A stretch of 64,000 bases of DNA. Source: an uncultured Clostridia bacterium (GTDB lineage Bacteria > Bacillota > Clostridia > Oscillospirales > Ruminococcaceae). Positions 28,006-35,066 of the stretch are shown here, piece after piece. Both the position numbers and the translations under genes were made by a program. The DNA is taken from NCBI GenBank assembly GCA_945829235.1, contig CALZUA010000005.1:116251-180250 (forward strand), in the 5' to 3' direction. Every line of letters begins with the position of its first letter. The first letter of the stretch is position 1. Below the pieces are notes generated by a model. The model ran no database searches. It saw nothing but the letters and a program-made list of their open reading frames with translations, and was not told the DNA's origin.

Positions 28006-28030
28006 TTTAGTTCCTCCGAATAATGTAAAA

Positions 28031-28543
28031 TTATTGTAAATTCAAATCTTTTTCGATAACCGAAATAAGCTGTTCGAGAGCGGTTTCGCAAGCTTTTGCC
28101 CGAACCTGCTCGCGGTTTCCGTCAAACAAAAACCGTTCTGCCTGAACAACTTTTTCGGAGCAAACCGCGATGAAAACCTCACCAACGGGGTGTTCGGGGC
28201 TGTCGCCGGTGGGACCGGCAACTCCCGTTGTCGAAACCGCGTAGTCCGCACCCGAAAGCGCTCTCACGCCGCTTGCCATCTCCTTTGCGCAGTTTTTGCT
28301 GTACTCGGAGAACTCCGCGAGCGTTTCCTCGGTAACTTTCAGAATTTCGCTTTTAATCCTGTTTGAATAGGAGCAAACCCCAAGCTCAATGACGGACGAG
28401 CTTCCTGAAACGCTTGTGATTGCCGCGGAAATCATACCGCCCGTGCAACTTTCTGCGGTCGAAACTTTTTTCTCGTTTTCCTTGCAAAGCGTGACCAGCT
28501 TTTGCGCCAAAAACGCAATTTTTTCGTAAATTTTTTCGTTCAT
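28031..28543 (-). CDS. pncC: Nicotinamide-nucleotide amidohydrolase (CinA C-terminal domain)
   Basis: 170 residues: a stand-alone CinA C-terminal domain with no N-terminal MoaB-like part. The family deamidates nicotinamide mononucleotide in pyridine nucleotide recycling. The conserved STAESCTGGMISAAITSVSG is represented by TAESCTGGMISAAIT near residue 26, with YSNRIKSEIL and TGVAGPTGDSPEHPVG following. It lies between thiI and the sortases in one transcript; there is no clear functional link to them. Confidence 0.92.
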   Translation of the reverse strand: MNEKIYEKIAFLAQKLVTLCKENEKKVSTAESCTGGMISAAITSVSGSSSVIELGVCSYSNRIKSEILKVTEETLAEFSEYSKNCAKEMASGVRALSGADYAVSTTGVAGPTGDSPEHPVGEVFIAVCSEKVVQAERFLFDGNREQVRAKACETALEQLISVIEKDLNLQ

Positions 28544-28578
28544 AAATAATACCCGATAAATGTGAAAATGGTTTCGGC

Positions 28579-29772
28579 TTATTCCAGAAAAATTGTTTTC
28601 TCGCCGTATCTGAAGCGTTTAACCTCGGTTTTCTCGACCGCCTCGTCAATCATTTTATCAAAATCGAAGCTACTTTCCGCCACGATAATTTCATCGAGCG
28701 TTGGCTTTGTACGCGGGTGCTTGGGTGAGAAAACGGTGCAACAATCCTCGTAGGGGAGGATTGAGGTTTCGTAGGTGCCGATTTTGCGGGAAATCTCGGT
28801 GATTTCGATTTTGTCCATACCGATAACCGGTCTGAATACGGGAAACTCAGCCGCGGCGTTTGTGCAACCGAGTGCCGAGAGCGTTTGCGAAGCGACTTGC
28901 GCCAAGCTCTCGCCCGTGATAATCGCGCCATAGTTATCGCGCTTGCAGACTTTGTTTGCGATTTTAACCATCAGCCTGCGCATTATCACGGTGAAATATT
29001 CCTCGGGGCAGTTGTCGCGGATAGCCTCTTGAATTTCGGTGAACGGCACGCAATAGAAGATGATGTTTCCACAAAATTCCGTCATTTCCTCGCAGAGCTT
29101 TTCGACCTTAAGCCGCGCTCTGTCTGAGGTATAGGGCGGGCTGACATAGTGTATGCAGTCCACGACAAGCCCGCGTTTTGCCATCATATATCCGGCAACA
29201 GGGCTGTCGATGCCGCCCGAGAGCATCAGCAGAGCCTTACCGCTTGAACCGACGGGCATTCCTCCCGCACCGACAATTCTTTGCGCGGAGAGATAAGCGC
29301 CGTTGTCGCGGATTTCAAGCCGCACGGTAACCTCGGGATTGTGCACGTCCACACCCAGATGCGGGAAATTGTCGAGAACGACATCTCCGAGCTTTTGCTG
29401 AATATCGGGCGATTTGAGAGGGAAGGACTTGTCCGAGCGCTTTGCCTCAACTTTGAAGGTTTTTGCGTTTTCGAGAGCGGGTTTGAGGTACTCGCCGACA
29501 TTTGCCGCGACAACCTCAAAATCCTTCTCGAACACAGCGCAACGCTGAATTGCACCGATACCGAAAACGTTTTTCAGACTTTGGATAGCAAGTTCAATAT
29601 CTGCGTCCTCAAGAGGCTCGATGTAAATCGTACTCTGTCTGCGCCAGTACTCAAACTTGCCGATTTTTTTCAAGCGCCGCTTAATATTTTTGACGAGCAT
29701 ATCCTCAAAAGTGTTTCTGTTGTCGCCTTTGAGGGCAATTTCTCCGTATTTTGCAAGAATAATTTCTTTCAT
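28579..29772 (-). CDS. thiI: tRNA 4-thiouridine synthase
   Basis: 397 residues. ThiI adenylates U8 of tRNA and inserts sulfur; it may also supply thiamine thiazole sulfur. Domains: ferredoxin-like and THUMP N-terminal part (KYGEIALKGDNR at the start), then the PP-loop in LMLSGGIDSPVAGYMMAKRG near residue 180. It lacks the C-terminal rhodanese domain of the E. coli enzyme, as is normal in Firmicutes, so it must take sulfur directly from a cysteine desulfurase; one is encoded two genes upstream. The start at 29772 follows GAGG; the frame extends 24 codons further without support. Confidence 0.95.
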   Translation of the reverse strand: MKEIILAKYGEIALKGDNRNTFEDMLVKNIKRRLKKIGKFEYWRRQSTIYIEPLEDADIELAIQSLKNVFGIGAIQRCAVFEKDFEVVAANVGEYLKPALENAKTFKVEAKRSDKSFPLKSPDIQQKLGDVVLDNFPHLGVDVHNPEVTVRLEIRDNGAYLSAQRIVGAGGMPVGSSGKALLMLSGGIDSPVAGYMMAKRGLVVDCIHYVSPPYTSDRARLKVEKLCEEMTEFCGNIIFYCVPFTEIQEAIRDNCPEEYFTVIMRRLMVKIANKVCKRDNYGAIITGESLAQVASQTLSALGCTNAAAEFPVFRPVIGMDKIEITEISRKIGTYETSILPYEDCCTVFSPKHPRTKPTLDEIIVAESSFDFDKMIDEAVEKTEVKRFRYGEKTIFLE

Positions 29773-29782
29773 AAAAACCTCG

Positions 29783-30148
29783 TTATTTAATAATTTTTTT
29801 AGCGCAGAGCATTCCGAGGAACACTCCCGCCAAGCACAACCCAACGCTCAGCACCATATAAATTACTGCCAAAACCGCGTGATTTGCCTGAAACAGCTTG
29901 TACGATTCGAGAGAAAAGGTTGAAAAAGTTGTGAAGCCGCCGCACACGCCTGTTTTGAGGAACAGCACGAGGTTATCCGACAAGCCTTCTCTCTCGGCGG
30001 TGCCGCTGATAAAGCCAATCAGAAACGCACCCAGAAGATTTGTGACAAGCGTGAGTACGGGAAAATCGCCTTTGTAGGGGATGAGGCTGATTGCATAGCG
30101 AAGCACCGCGCCGACCGCTCCGCCCAGACCAACAAACAAAAAATTCAT
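29783..30148 (-). CDS. crcB: Fluoride ion channel FluC/CrcB
   Basis: 121 residues with four membrane helices. GLGGAVGAVLRYAI at the start and GFTTFSTFSLE near residue 77 are the family signatures; the Phe and polar residues there line the fluoride pores of the dual-topology dimer. It exports F- passively. The start lies 3 bases after the desulfurase stop, so a fluoride riboswitch cannot sit directly before it; expression must come from the upstream promoter. Confidence 0.93.
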   Translation of the reverse strand: MNFLFVGLGGAVGAVLRYAISLIPYKGDFPVLTLVTNLLGAFLIGFISGTAEREGLSDNLVLFLKTGVCGGFTTFSTFSLESYKLFQANHAVLAVIYMVLSVGLCLAGVFLGMLCAKKIIK

Positions 30149-30151
30149 ATC

Positions 30152-31252
30152 TTACCTTCTGATACGCTTTGCGGTTTCGGCAATTTTTTCGCATAGGAAC
30201 GCGATTTCCTGCTCGGTGTTTTCGGCGCACATTGACACGCGAACAGCGCAGTCCGCGTCCTTGTCGGAAACACCGAACGCCGCGAGAACGTTGCTGGTTT
30301 TGCCTTTGGAGCAAGCCGAGCCGCTTGACACGCAGATGTCGTGCTGTTCAAGCGAGTGGAGCATAATCTCGGAGCGCACACCACGCACGCTGAAATTGAC
30401 GATATTCGGCAGGCACTTGTCGTCCGAGTTGATTGAGATATCCTTTATCTCGGACAACCCGCCGAGAAGCTGTTGTTTTAGCGCAGAAAAGTGCTCGATA
30501 TCGTACTTGTAGGCATTGATTGCCGCCTCAAGCCCCGCGATAAGTTCAACAGGTTCGGTTCCCGAGCGCAGATTTTTTTGTTGACCGCCGCCCAAAAGAA
30601 GCGGGGAAAGGGTGACACCTTTTTTTATGTAGAGCGCGCCGATACCTTTGGACGAGTGGATTTTGTGTCCCGAAATGCTGATTAAATCGCCGTCGAGCGG
30701 CATTTTCAGAAAACCCTGAACCGCATCGATGTGGACGAACGTGCGCGGATTTTTCGCCTTAACCGCCTTGTAGAGCCGCTTCACATCGTTTTGGAAACCG
30801 GTTTCGTTGTTGACCGCCATACAGCTCACGAGGGACGTGTTCTCGTCAACCTCGTTGATAATCGCGCCGACAAAATCGGAATAATCCTTTGGAGCAAGCC
30901 GAACGACATTGAAGCCGCGTTCCTCGAGCCTGTCAATAACCTTTGCCACGGACGGGTGCTCGATTTTAGTTGTAACGATTTTGCTCCCCGCACGCAAATT
31001 CAGCCCGAGAAGCGCGGTATTACTGCTCTCAGTTGCGCCCGAGGTGAAGATAATCTCACCATCAAGCGCCGCCCCGTTCAACGCAAGCGCTTTCAGCACG
31101 GCTTGTTTTGTGCGGTTAATGATATTGATGGAAGAAGTCCCCATTTTATGCAGGGAGCTTGCGTTCCCGAAAGATAACTCCATAGCTTCGCAAACCGCCT
31201 TCACGCTCTCGCGGCAAGGCTTGGTAGTTGCGGCATTGTCAAGATAAATCAC
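30152..31252 (-). CDS. Cysteine desulfurase (NifS/IscS family)
   Basis: 366 residues, PLP-dependent. It removes sulfur from cysteine as a persulfide for ThiI and possibly iron-sulfur clusters. Visible: MIYLDNAATTKP at the start, the PLP-lysine in SISGHKIHSSKGIGALY near residue 195, and the catalytic Cys loop in CVSSGSACSKGKTS near residue 313. The position before thiI matches the Firmicutes NifZ-ThiI pairing. It heads an apparent eight-gene operon that ends at 23171. Confidence 0.93.
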   Translation of the reverse strand: MIYLDNAATTKPCRESVKAVCEAMELSFGNASSLHKMGTSSINIINRTKQAVLKALALNGAALDGEIIFTSGATESSNTALLGLNLRAGSKIVTTKIEHPSVAKVIDRLEERGFNVVRLAPKDYSDFVGAIINEVDENTSLVSCMAVNNETGFQNDVKRLYKAVKAKNPRTFVHIDAVQGFLKMPLDGDLISISGHKIHSSKGIGALYIKKGVTLSPLLLGGGQQKNLRSGTEPVELIAGLEAAINAYKYDIEHFSALKQQLLGGLSEIKDISINSDDKCLPNIVNFSVRGVRSEIMLHSLEQHDICVSSGSACSKGKTSNVLAAFGVSDKDADCAVRVSMCAENTEQEIAFLCEKIAETAKRIRR

Positions 31253-31369
31253 TTTAAAAAACCTCGTTCAGATATTTTCATACATCTTATATTATACCAT
31301 AATTAAAATGCTTTGAACAGTCTTTTTTGTGATTTTTCACTGATTTTTCAGAAAAAATTTTGCTAAAGG

Positions 31370-31427
31370 TTACAAAAAAGTTACAAAAAAGTTACAAATG
31401 ATTACAAAATAGAGGGAAATGGTTACA
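31370..31427. repeat. Phased TTACA direct repeats (PhoP-box-like)
   Basis: TTACA occurs at 31370, 31381, 31392, 31402 and 31423. The first four are spaced 11, 11 and 10 bases, the last two turns further on, so all face the same side of the helix. The repeats end 16 bases before a -35 box (31443), the usual place for an activator. The pattern resembles Pho-box direct repeats of OmpR/PhoB-family regulators. The rest of the 466-base gap 31253-31718 holds the promoters, small RNA and leader listed next. Confidence 0.6.
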
Positions 31428-31442
31428 GTTTTGTCATATATA

Positions 31443-31471
31443 TTGATTTTCCAAAATTTATATGGTAAAAT
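31443..31471 (+). promoter_or_regulatory. Promoter for the small RNA at 31478
   Basis: TTGATT at 31443-31448 and TAAAAT at 31466-31471, spacer 17. It sits just downstream of the phased TTACA repeats. Confidence 0.6.
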
Positions 31472-31477
31472 ATAATT

Positions 31478-31577
31478 AAGATAAAGAACAAAAATCCTCC
31501 ATAAATTTTGCTGTTAGGCTTTTTTCAACGGCGCGAAATTCGGTTTCCGACTGCCCCTCGGGAACCGAATTTTTTGT
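31478..31577 (+). ncRNA. Candidate small RNA, about 100 nt
   Basis: A promoter (31443-31471) is followed by about 100 bases without a plausible ORF and then a strong terminator: AAATTCGGTT (31536-31545) pairs with AACCGAATTT (31563-31572) ending in TTTTTTG. The 5' part carries the unpaired-looking motif ATCCTCCATAA, complementary to Shine-Dalgarno sequences, as in some base-pairing regulators. Family unknown. Confidence 0.45.
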
Positions 31578-31620
31578 TTATCAGCGAAATTGTTGTTGGA
31601 CAAAAGCATTTTGGAAAAAG

Positions 31621-31649
31621 TTGTAACCGTTTTTGTTAAACAGCATAAT
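31621..31649 (+). promoter_or_regulatory. Possible promoter for the Cys-rich small gene
   Basis: TTGTAA at 31621-31626 and CATAAT at 31644-31649, spacer 17, giving a ~60-base leader before the ATG at 31719. Confidence 0.45.
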
Positions 31650-31718
31650 ATGTACCAAGAAACGCAAAACCCCGACGGGGGGCGGCGGGTTTCAAATTCT
31701 TACAAGGAGGACATTGTT

Positions 31719-31859
31719 ATGTCTTGTTTCAACTTTGGCGGTAACTGTTGCTGGATTATCATTCTTATCCTTTTGTTCTGCTGCTGCGGTAACGGCGGTT
31801 ATGGTGCAAGCAATGACTGTGGCTGCGGTAACAACAATGGCTGCGGATGCGGCTGCTGA
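31719..31859 (+). CDS. Small Cys/Gly-rich membrane protein
   Basis: 46 residues with 11 Cys. The ATG follows AAGGAGG (31704-31710) at ideal spacing, and a strong terminator follows, so the gene is real. Layout: MSCFNFGGNCC, a hydrophobic helix WIIILILLF, CCC, then a Gly/Asn/Cys tail ending CGCGNNNGCGCGC. This could be a membrane-associated metal-binding or coat-like microprotein; no family is certain. Similar short Cys/Gly-rich proteins occur in Clostridia, but I cannot assign one. Confidence 0.75.
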   Translation: MSCFNFGGNCCWIIILILLFCCCGNGGYGASNDCGCGNNNGCGCGC

Positions 31860-31892
31860 TTGACGGCTTAAGAGTAATATCCAACGCGCGAA

Positions 31893-31920
31893 AAGCCGCT
31901 GCTCGAAAGGGCAGCGGCTT
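31893..31920 (+). terminator. Intrinsic terminator after the Cys-rich gene
   Basis: AAGCCGCTGC (31893-31902) pairs with GCAGCGGCTT (31911-31920), loop TCGAAAGG, followed by GTTTC. The stem is ten perfect pairs though the U-run is short. Confidence 0.75.
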
Positions 31921-31968
31921 GTTTCAATATAGGCATTTTTCATCGCAGGCAATCACGATTTCAGGCAA

Positions 31969-32448
31969 TCATGATTGCACTATGTCTGCGAATTTTCCTG
32001 TACACGCTTTGAGCAAATCCTCGGGTGAGAGCTCGAGCTGAAGTCCGAGCCTTCCGCCGCTCACGAAGATTTTTTCAAGATTTTGCGCGCTCTCGTGAAC
32101 GAACGTAGGGAACTGCCTTTTCATTCCAATCGGAGAAACACCACCGCGGATATAACCCGAAATCGCGTTTATATCCTTGACGTGGACGGGCTCAACCGAC
32201 TTTTCCTCGGCAACCCTCGCGCACTTTTTCAGGTCAAGCTCCTTATCAACCGGCAACACAAAAACAAAATATTTCCCGCTTTTGCCCACGGTAACAATAG
32301 TTTTGAAGGTAGCCTCGGGCGCTTGACCGAGCATTTCAGCGATGTGCACGCCGTCGATAAACTCCCCGCACTCGTAGGTGTGAGGGACATAGTTAATCTT
32401 CGCCCTGTCGAGCATACGCAGAGCGTTTGTCTTAGCTTCTTTGGACAT
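31969..32448 (-). CDS. ybaK: Cys-tRNA(Pro)/aminoacyl-tRNA deacylase, YbaK family
   Basis: 159 residues. The family hydrolyses Cys mis-attached to tRNA-Pro. Marks: TFKTIVTVGKSGKYFVFVLP with the catalytic Lys near residue 50, SGYIRGGVSPIGMK near residue 96, and FVSGGRLGLQLELSP near the end. Its start overlaps the stop of the small upstream gene as ATGA, so the two are translationally coupled. Confidence 0.93.
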   Translation of the reverse strand: MSKEAKTNALRMLDRAKINYVPHTYECGEFIDGVHIAEMLGQAPEATFKTIVTVGKSGKYFVFVLPVDKELDLKKCARVAEEKSVEPVHVKDINAISGYIRGGVSPIGMKRQFPTFVHESAQNLEKIFVSGGRLGLQLELSPEDLLKACTGKFADIVQS

Positions 32449-32594
32449 CAGATATCTTCGCCGAAATCGTCCTCAATGTCAAACTCATCGGTATCGATAA
32501 GCTTTGTCTTGTTGAGCAGGAAGAAAGCAACTGCGGCTGCAGCCGCTGCTGCGGTAACGATAATGCCGAGAATAATCATAAGGTTTTTAGTCAT
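32448..32594 (-). CDS. Small single-pass membrane protein
   Basis: 48 residues. The ATG at 32594 follows GGAGGTAACTG at good spacing. One membrane helix, NLMIILGIIVTAAAAAAAVAF, is followed by a Lys and a strongly acidic tail (DTDEFDIEDDFGEDI). It sits 18 bases after terD and overlaps ybaK, so it is expressed between them. An acidic anchor next to a TerD protein suggests a possible docking or assembly role, which is inference only. Confidence 0.75.
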   Translation of the reverse strand: MTKNLMIILGIIVTAAAAAAAVAFFLLNKTKLIDTDEFDIEDDFGEDI

Positions 32595-32612
32595 AACAGT
32601 TACCTCCGTAAA

Positions 32613-33203
32613 TTATTGAAATCTTGCCGCCATTTCAGCGATACCGTTATCGTTTGTAGGCTCGCCGACAGCGCCGAATTTCCACTCGTTGTTATAGCGG
32701 TAAACCTCGCCGAAAATCATAGCGGTTTTGCCGTCATAATTCTCGGAAAGATTGTACTTGCAAAGCTCCGTTCCGGTATCCGCGTCAACAACTCTGATAA
32801 ACGCGTTTTTAATCATACCGAACTGCTGATTGCGCTCTCTTGCCTGATAGATTGTGACAACGAAAACGATTTTCGAGTAATCCGCGGGAACCTTGTCAAG
32901 TTCGATAATAATCTGCTCATCGTCACCGTCACCGGCACCTGTGAGGTTATCGCCGCAGTGACGGACAGCGCCGCTTCTGTGGGTGAGCTGACCGTAGTAA
33001 ACGACATCGATAGGACCGGCGAGCTTGCCGCTCTGAGCGTTGATGAGGAGAGCGGACGCATCGCAGTCGATATCCTCGCGCTTCGAGAACAGCGAGAACT
33101 TTCTCGGTGCCTCGTCCCAGCCAAGACCGACAACCAGCGCCTTCAATCCTGCATTGCCTTTAGTGAGGTCAACCTTTTGACCTTTTTGAAGATTTACGGA
33201 CAT
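32613..33203 (-). CDS. TerD family stress protein
   Basis: 196 residues, single TerD domain. Typical marks are MSVNLQKGQKVDLTKGN, the central HCGDNLTGAGDGDDEQI, whose Asp residues bind calcium, and FGEVYRYNNEWKFGAVGE near the end. TerD proteins belong to tellurite/envelope stress systems of unclear biochemistry. It is a stand-alone copy, first gene of a cluster with the small membrane protein and ybaK, with a long structured leader. Confidence 0.93.
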   Translation of the reverse strand: MSVNLQKGQKVDLTKGNAGLKALVVGLGWDEAPRKFSLFSKREDIDCDASALLINAQSGKLAGPIDVVYYGQLTHRSGAVRHCGDNLTGAGDGDDEQIIIELDKVPADYSKIVFVVTIYQARERNQQFGMIKNAFIRVVDADTGTELCKYNLSENYDGKTAMIFGEVYRYNNEWKFGAVGEPTNDNGIAEMAARFQ

Positions 33204-33232
33204 AACAAATCCTTCCTTTCCCAGCGTGACCG

Positions 33233-33295
33233 TATGACGTACTTACAGCAAGTCATACTTGGACTCCTGTTTCGCCCCTAGTTTGAGCTAGGAGT
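33233..33295 (-). promoter_or_regulatory. Structured 5' leader of terD
   Basis: Two inverted repeats lie in the terD leader: TATGAC (33233-33238) with GTCATA (33252-33257), and ACTCC (33263-33267) with GGAGT (33291-33295). A third, CCTAG (33277-33281) with CTAGG (33288-33292), overlaps the second, so alternative folds are possible. It may be a riboswitch or protein-binding leader; I do not recognise a class. Confidence 0.4.
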
Positions 33296-33352
33296 GATTT
33301 TTCACCCGAAGATGACAAATCAATACAGTAACATTCCATAGTCGATAAATCC

Positions 33353-33381
33353 ATTATACAACAATTTGTTTGAAAATGCAA
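33353..33381 (-). promoter_or_regulatory. Promoter for terD
   Basis: Minus strand TTGCAT at 33381-33376 and TATAAT at 33358-33353, spacer 17. This implies a leader of roughly 140 nt before the terD ATG. Confidence 0.6.
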
Positions 33382-33399
33382 GTGCTTTTATAACAATTT

Positions 33400-33424
33400 T
33401 CCCCCGCCTGAGCAGGGGAATTTG
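33400..33424 (-). terminator. Possible terminator after putP
   Basis: On the minus strand TTCCCCTGC pairs with GCGGGGGAA around TCAG, directly after the putP stop. What follows is AATTGTTAT rather than a clean U-run, so this is a weak call. Confidence 0.4.
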
Positions 33425-33426
33425 TT

Positions 33427-34947
33427 TTACTTCAAATCAGCAGCTTTTGCCGCCTTGAAAAGCTCGTCAACCTTGTCCTTGTCAACCTTTGTTGCAAGCG
33501 AAACCACGATAACTGCAAGCATTGCGAGAACAAACGCGGGGAGCAGAGAGTAAATGCCCGTCTGCGCGAACACGGGAACGTTCTCCCAAATTATTACAGA
33601 AGCGCCGCCCGCGACAATTCCGGCAACCGCGCCGGGCATTGTCATCTTCTTCCAGAAGAGCGACAAAATCATCGCAGGTCCGAAAGCTGCGCCAAGACCT
33701 GCCCAAGCGTAGGAAACAAGTCCCATAACCGAGCTGTTTTTGTCAAGCGCGAGAACATAAGCGATGACCGCGATTAAGATAACGGTTCCGCGCGAAATCC
33801 ACATAAGCGTTTTTTCCGAAGCATTTTTCTTGAACAGCTTGAACATATCGTTGGTGACAGCCGAGGAGGTGACGAGGAGCTGGCTGTCGGCAGTGGACAT
33901 AATTGCCGCGAGAATTGCCGAGAGAACCACGCCCGCAAGCAACGCAGGAAGCAGTGACGATGACAGGAACATAAAAATCTTCTCGGAGTCGCCCATTGCT
34001 TGGAACTTTGCGTTGAGAGCCTCGTTTCCGGGCGCGTTGAGGAAGGACATTCCGAAAATGCCCACGAGAACAGCTGCCGCAAGCGTTACGAAAACCCAAA
34101 TTGTCGCGATTATGCGGGATTTCTTGATAAGGTCGCTCGACTTTATCGCCATAAAGCGAACCAAAATATGCGGCATACCGAAGTAACCAAGTCCCCAAGC
34201 AAGTCCCGAAACAATGGTTGTCAGGGCAAGCGTGCCGTCGGAGTTGTAGATAAAGCTAGTGTAATATTCCTTGATAACGCCGTTTTGCATCGCGTTGTTG
34301 AACGCTTCGCCGAGGTTCGGGGTTTGCACAACAATGATAATCGGCATAACAACAAGCGCCGCGAACATCAGCAAGCCCTGAATCAAATCCGTCCAGCAAA
34401 CCGCAACGAACCCGCCGAGGAAGGTGTACGAGATAATGATAAGCGCGCCAATTGTAAGAGATAAGGTGTAGTCCGTGCCGAAAATAAATTCAAACAGCTT
34501 AGCTCCGCCGCTGAACGCAGACGCGGTGTAGATGAGGAAGAAAAAGAAGATAATTGCCGCGCAGATTAGTCTGATAACGGGGGAGTTGTTGAAGAAACGC
34601 TTTTGGAAATACTCGGGAATTGTGATAGCGTCGCCCGCCGCGTAGGACATTTTGCGGAGCCTTGACGCGACAATTCTCCAGTTGAGATAGGTTCCGATGA
34701 ACAGTCCGATTGCAATCCAGCTCTCGGTCAAACCGCCAACCAAAACGGCTCCCGGCAGTCCCATAAGCAACCAGCCGCTCATATCCGAAGCCTGCGCGGA
34801 AATTGCTGTTGTCCAGCTTCCGAGCTGTCTGCCGCCGATGAAGAAGTCGCTCATATTTTTGGATTTTCTGAACGACATAATTCCGATTGCGAGTATCAGC
34901 AGCGCGTAAGCCACAAAGGCAATCACCGTGAAAACATTAAATTCCAT
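33427..34947 (-). CDS. putP: Sodium/proline symporter
   Basis: 506 residues, SSS family with about 13 membrane helices. N-terminal FFIGGRQLGSWTTAISAQAS and DMSGWLLMGLPGAV are the PutP signature; GDAITIPEYFQKRF and SSSLLPALLAGVVLSAILAA give the sodium-site helices. It imports proline with Na+. A stand-alone gene with its own promoter at 34977-35005; proline may serve as osmolyte or Stickland substrate, not decidable here. Confidence 0.95.
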   Translation of the reverse strand: MEFNVFTVIAFVAYALLILAIGIMSFRKSKNMSDFFIGGRQLGSWTTAISAQASDMSGWLLMGLPGAVLVGGLTESWIAIGLFIGTYLNWRIVASRLRKMSYAAGDAITIPEYFQKRFFNNSPVIRLICAAIIFFFFLIYTASAFSGGAKLFEFIFGTDYTLSLTIGALIIISYTFLGGFVAVCWTDLIQGLLMFAALVVMPIIIVVQTPNLGEAFNNAMQNGVIKEYYTSFIYNSDGTLALTTIVSGLAWGLGYFGMPHILVRFMAIKSSDLIKKSRIIATIWVFVTLAAAVLVGIFGMSFLNAPGNEALNAKFQAMGDSEKIFMFLSSSLLPALLAGVVLSAILAAIMSTADSQLLVTSSAVTNDMFKLFKKNASEKTLMWISRGTVILIAVIAYVLALDKNSSVMGLVSYAWAGLGAAFGPAMILSLFWKKMTMPGAVAGIVAGGASVIIWENVPVFAQTGIYSLLPAFVLAMLAVIVVSLATKVDKDKVDELFKAAKAADLK

Positions 34948-34976
34948 TTAAACACTCCTTATTTAGTAATATTTCC

Positions 34977-35005
34977 ATTATACCATAAATTTGCAAAAAA
35001 ATCAA
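34977..35005 (-). promoter_or_regulatory. Sigma-A promoter for putP
   Basis: Minus strand TTGATT at 35005-35000 and TATAAT at 34982-34977, spacer 17. Confidence 0.7.
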
Positions 35006-35036
35006 GTCGAAATATTCATTTCAGCGGATAAAATAC

Positions 35037-35064
35037 AAAAATCCCCTCATAAAAGGGGATTTTC
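35037..35064 (-). terminator. Intrinsic terminator after metH
   Basis: On the minus strand AAAATCCCCT pairs with AGGGGATTTT around TTTATG-type loop, followed by TTTGTATTTT. Confidence 0.85.
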
Positions 35065-35066
35065 TG

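Noticed and set aside
29773..30151. Fluoride riboswitch before crcB
   Set aside because: Only 3 bases separate crcB from the upstream gene, leaving no room for an aptamer.
31370..31427. TTACA repeats as a CRISPR array
   Set aside because: Units are only 5-6 bases with 10-11 bp period and no unique spacers.
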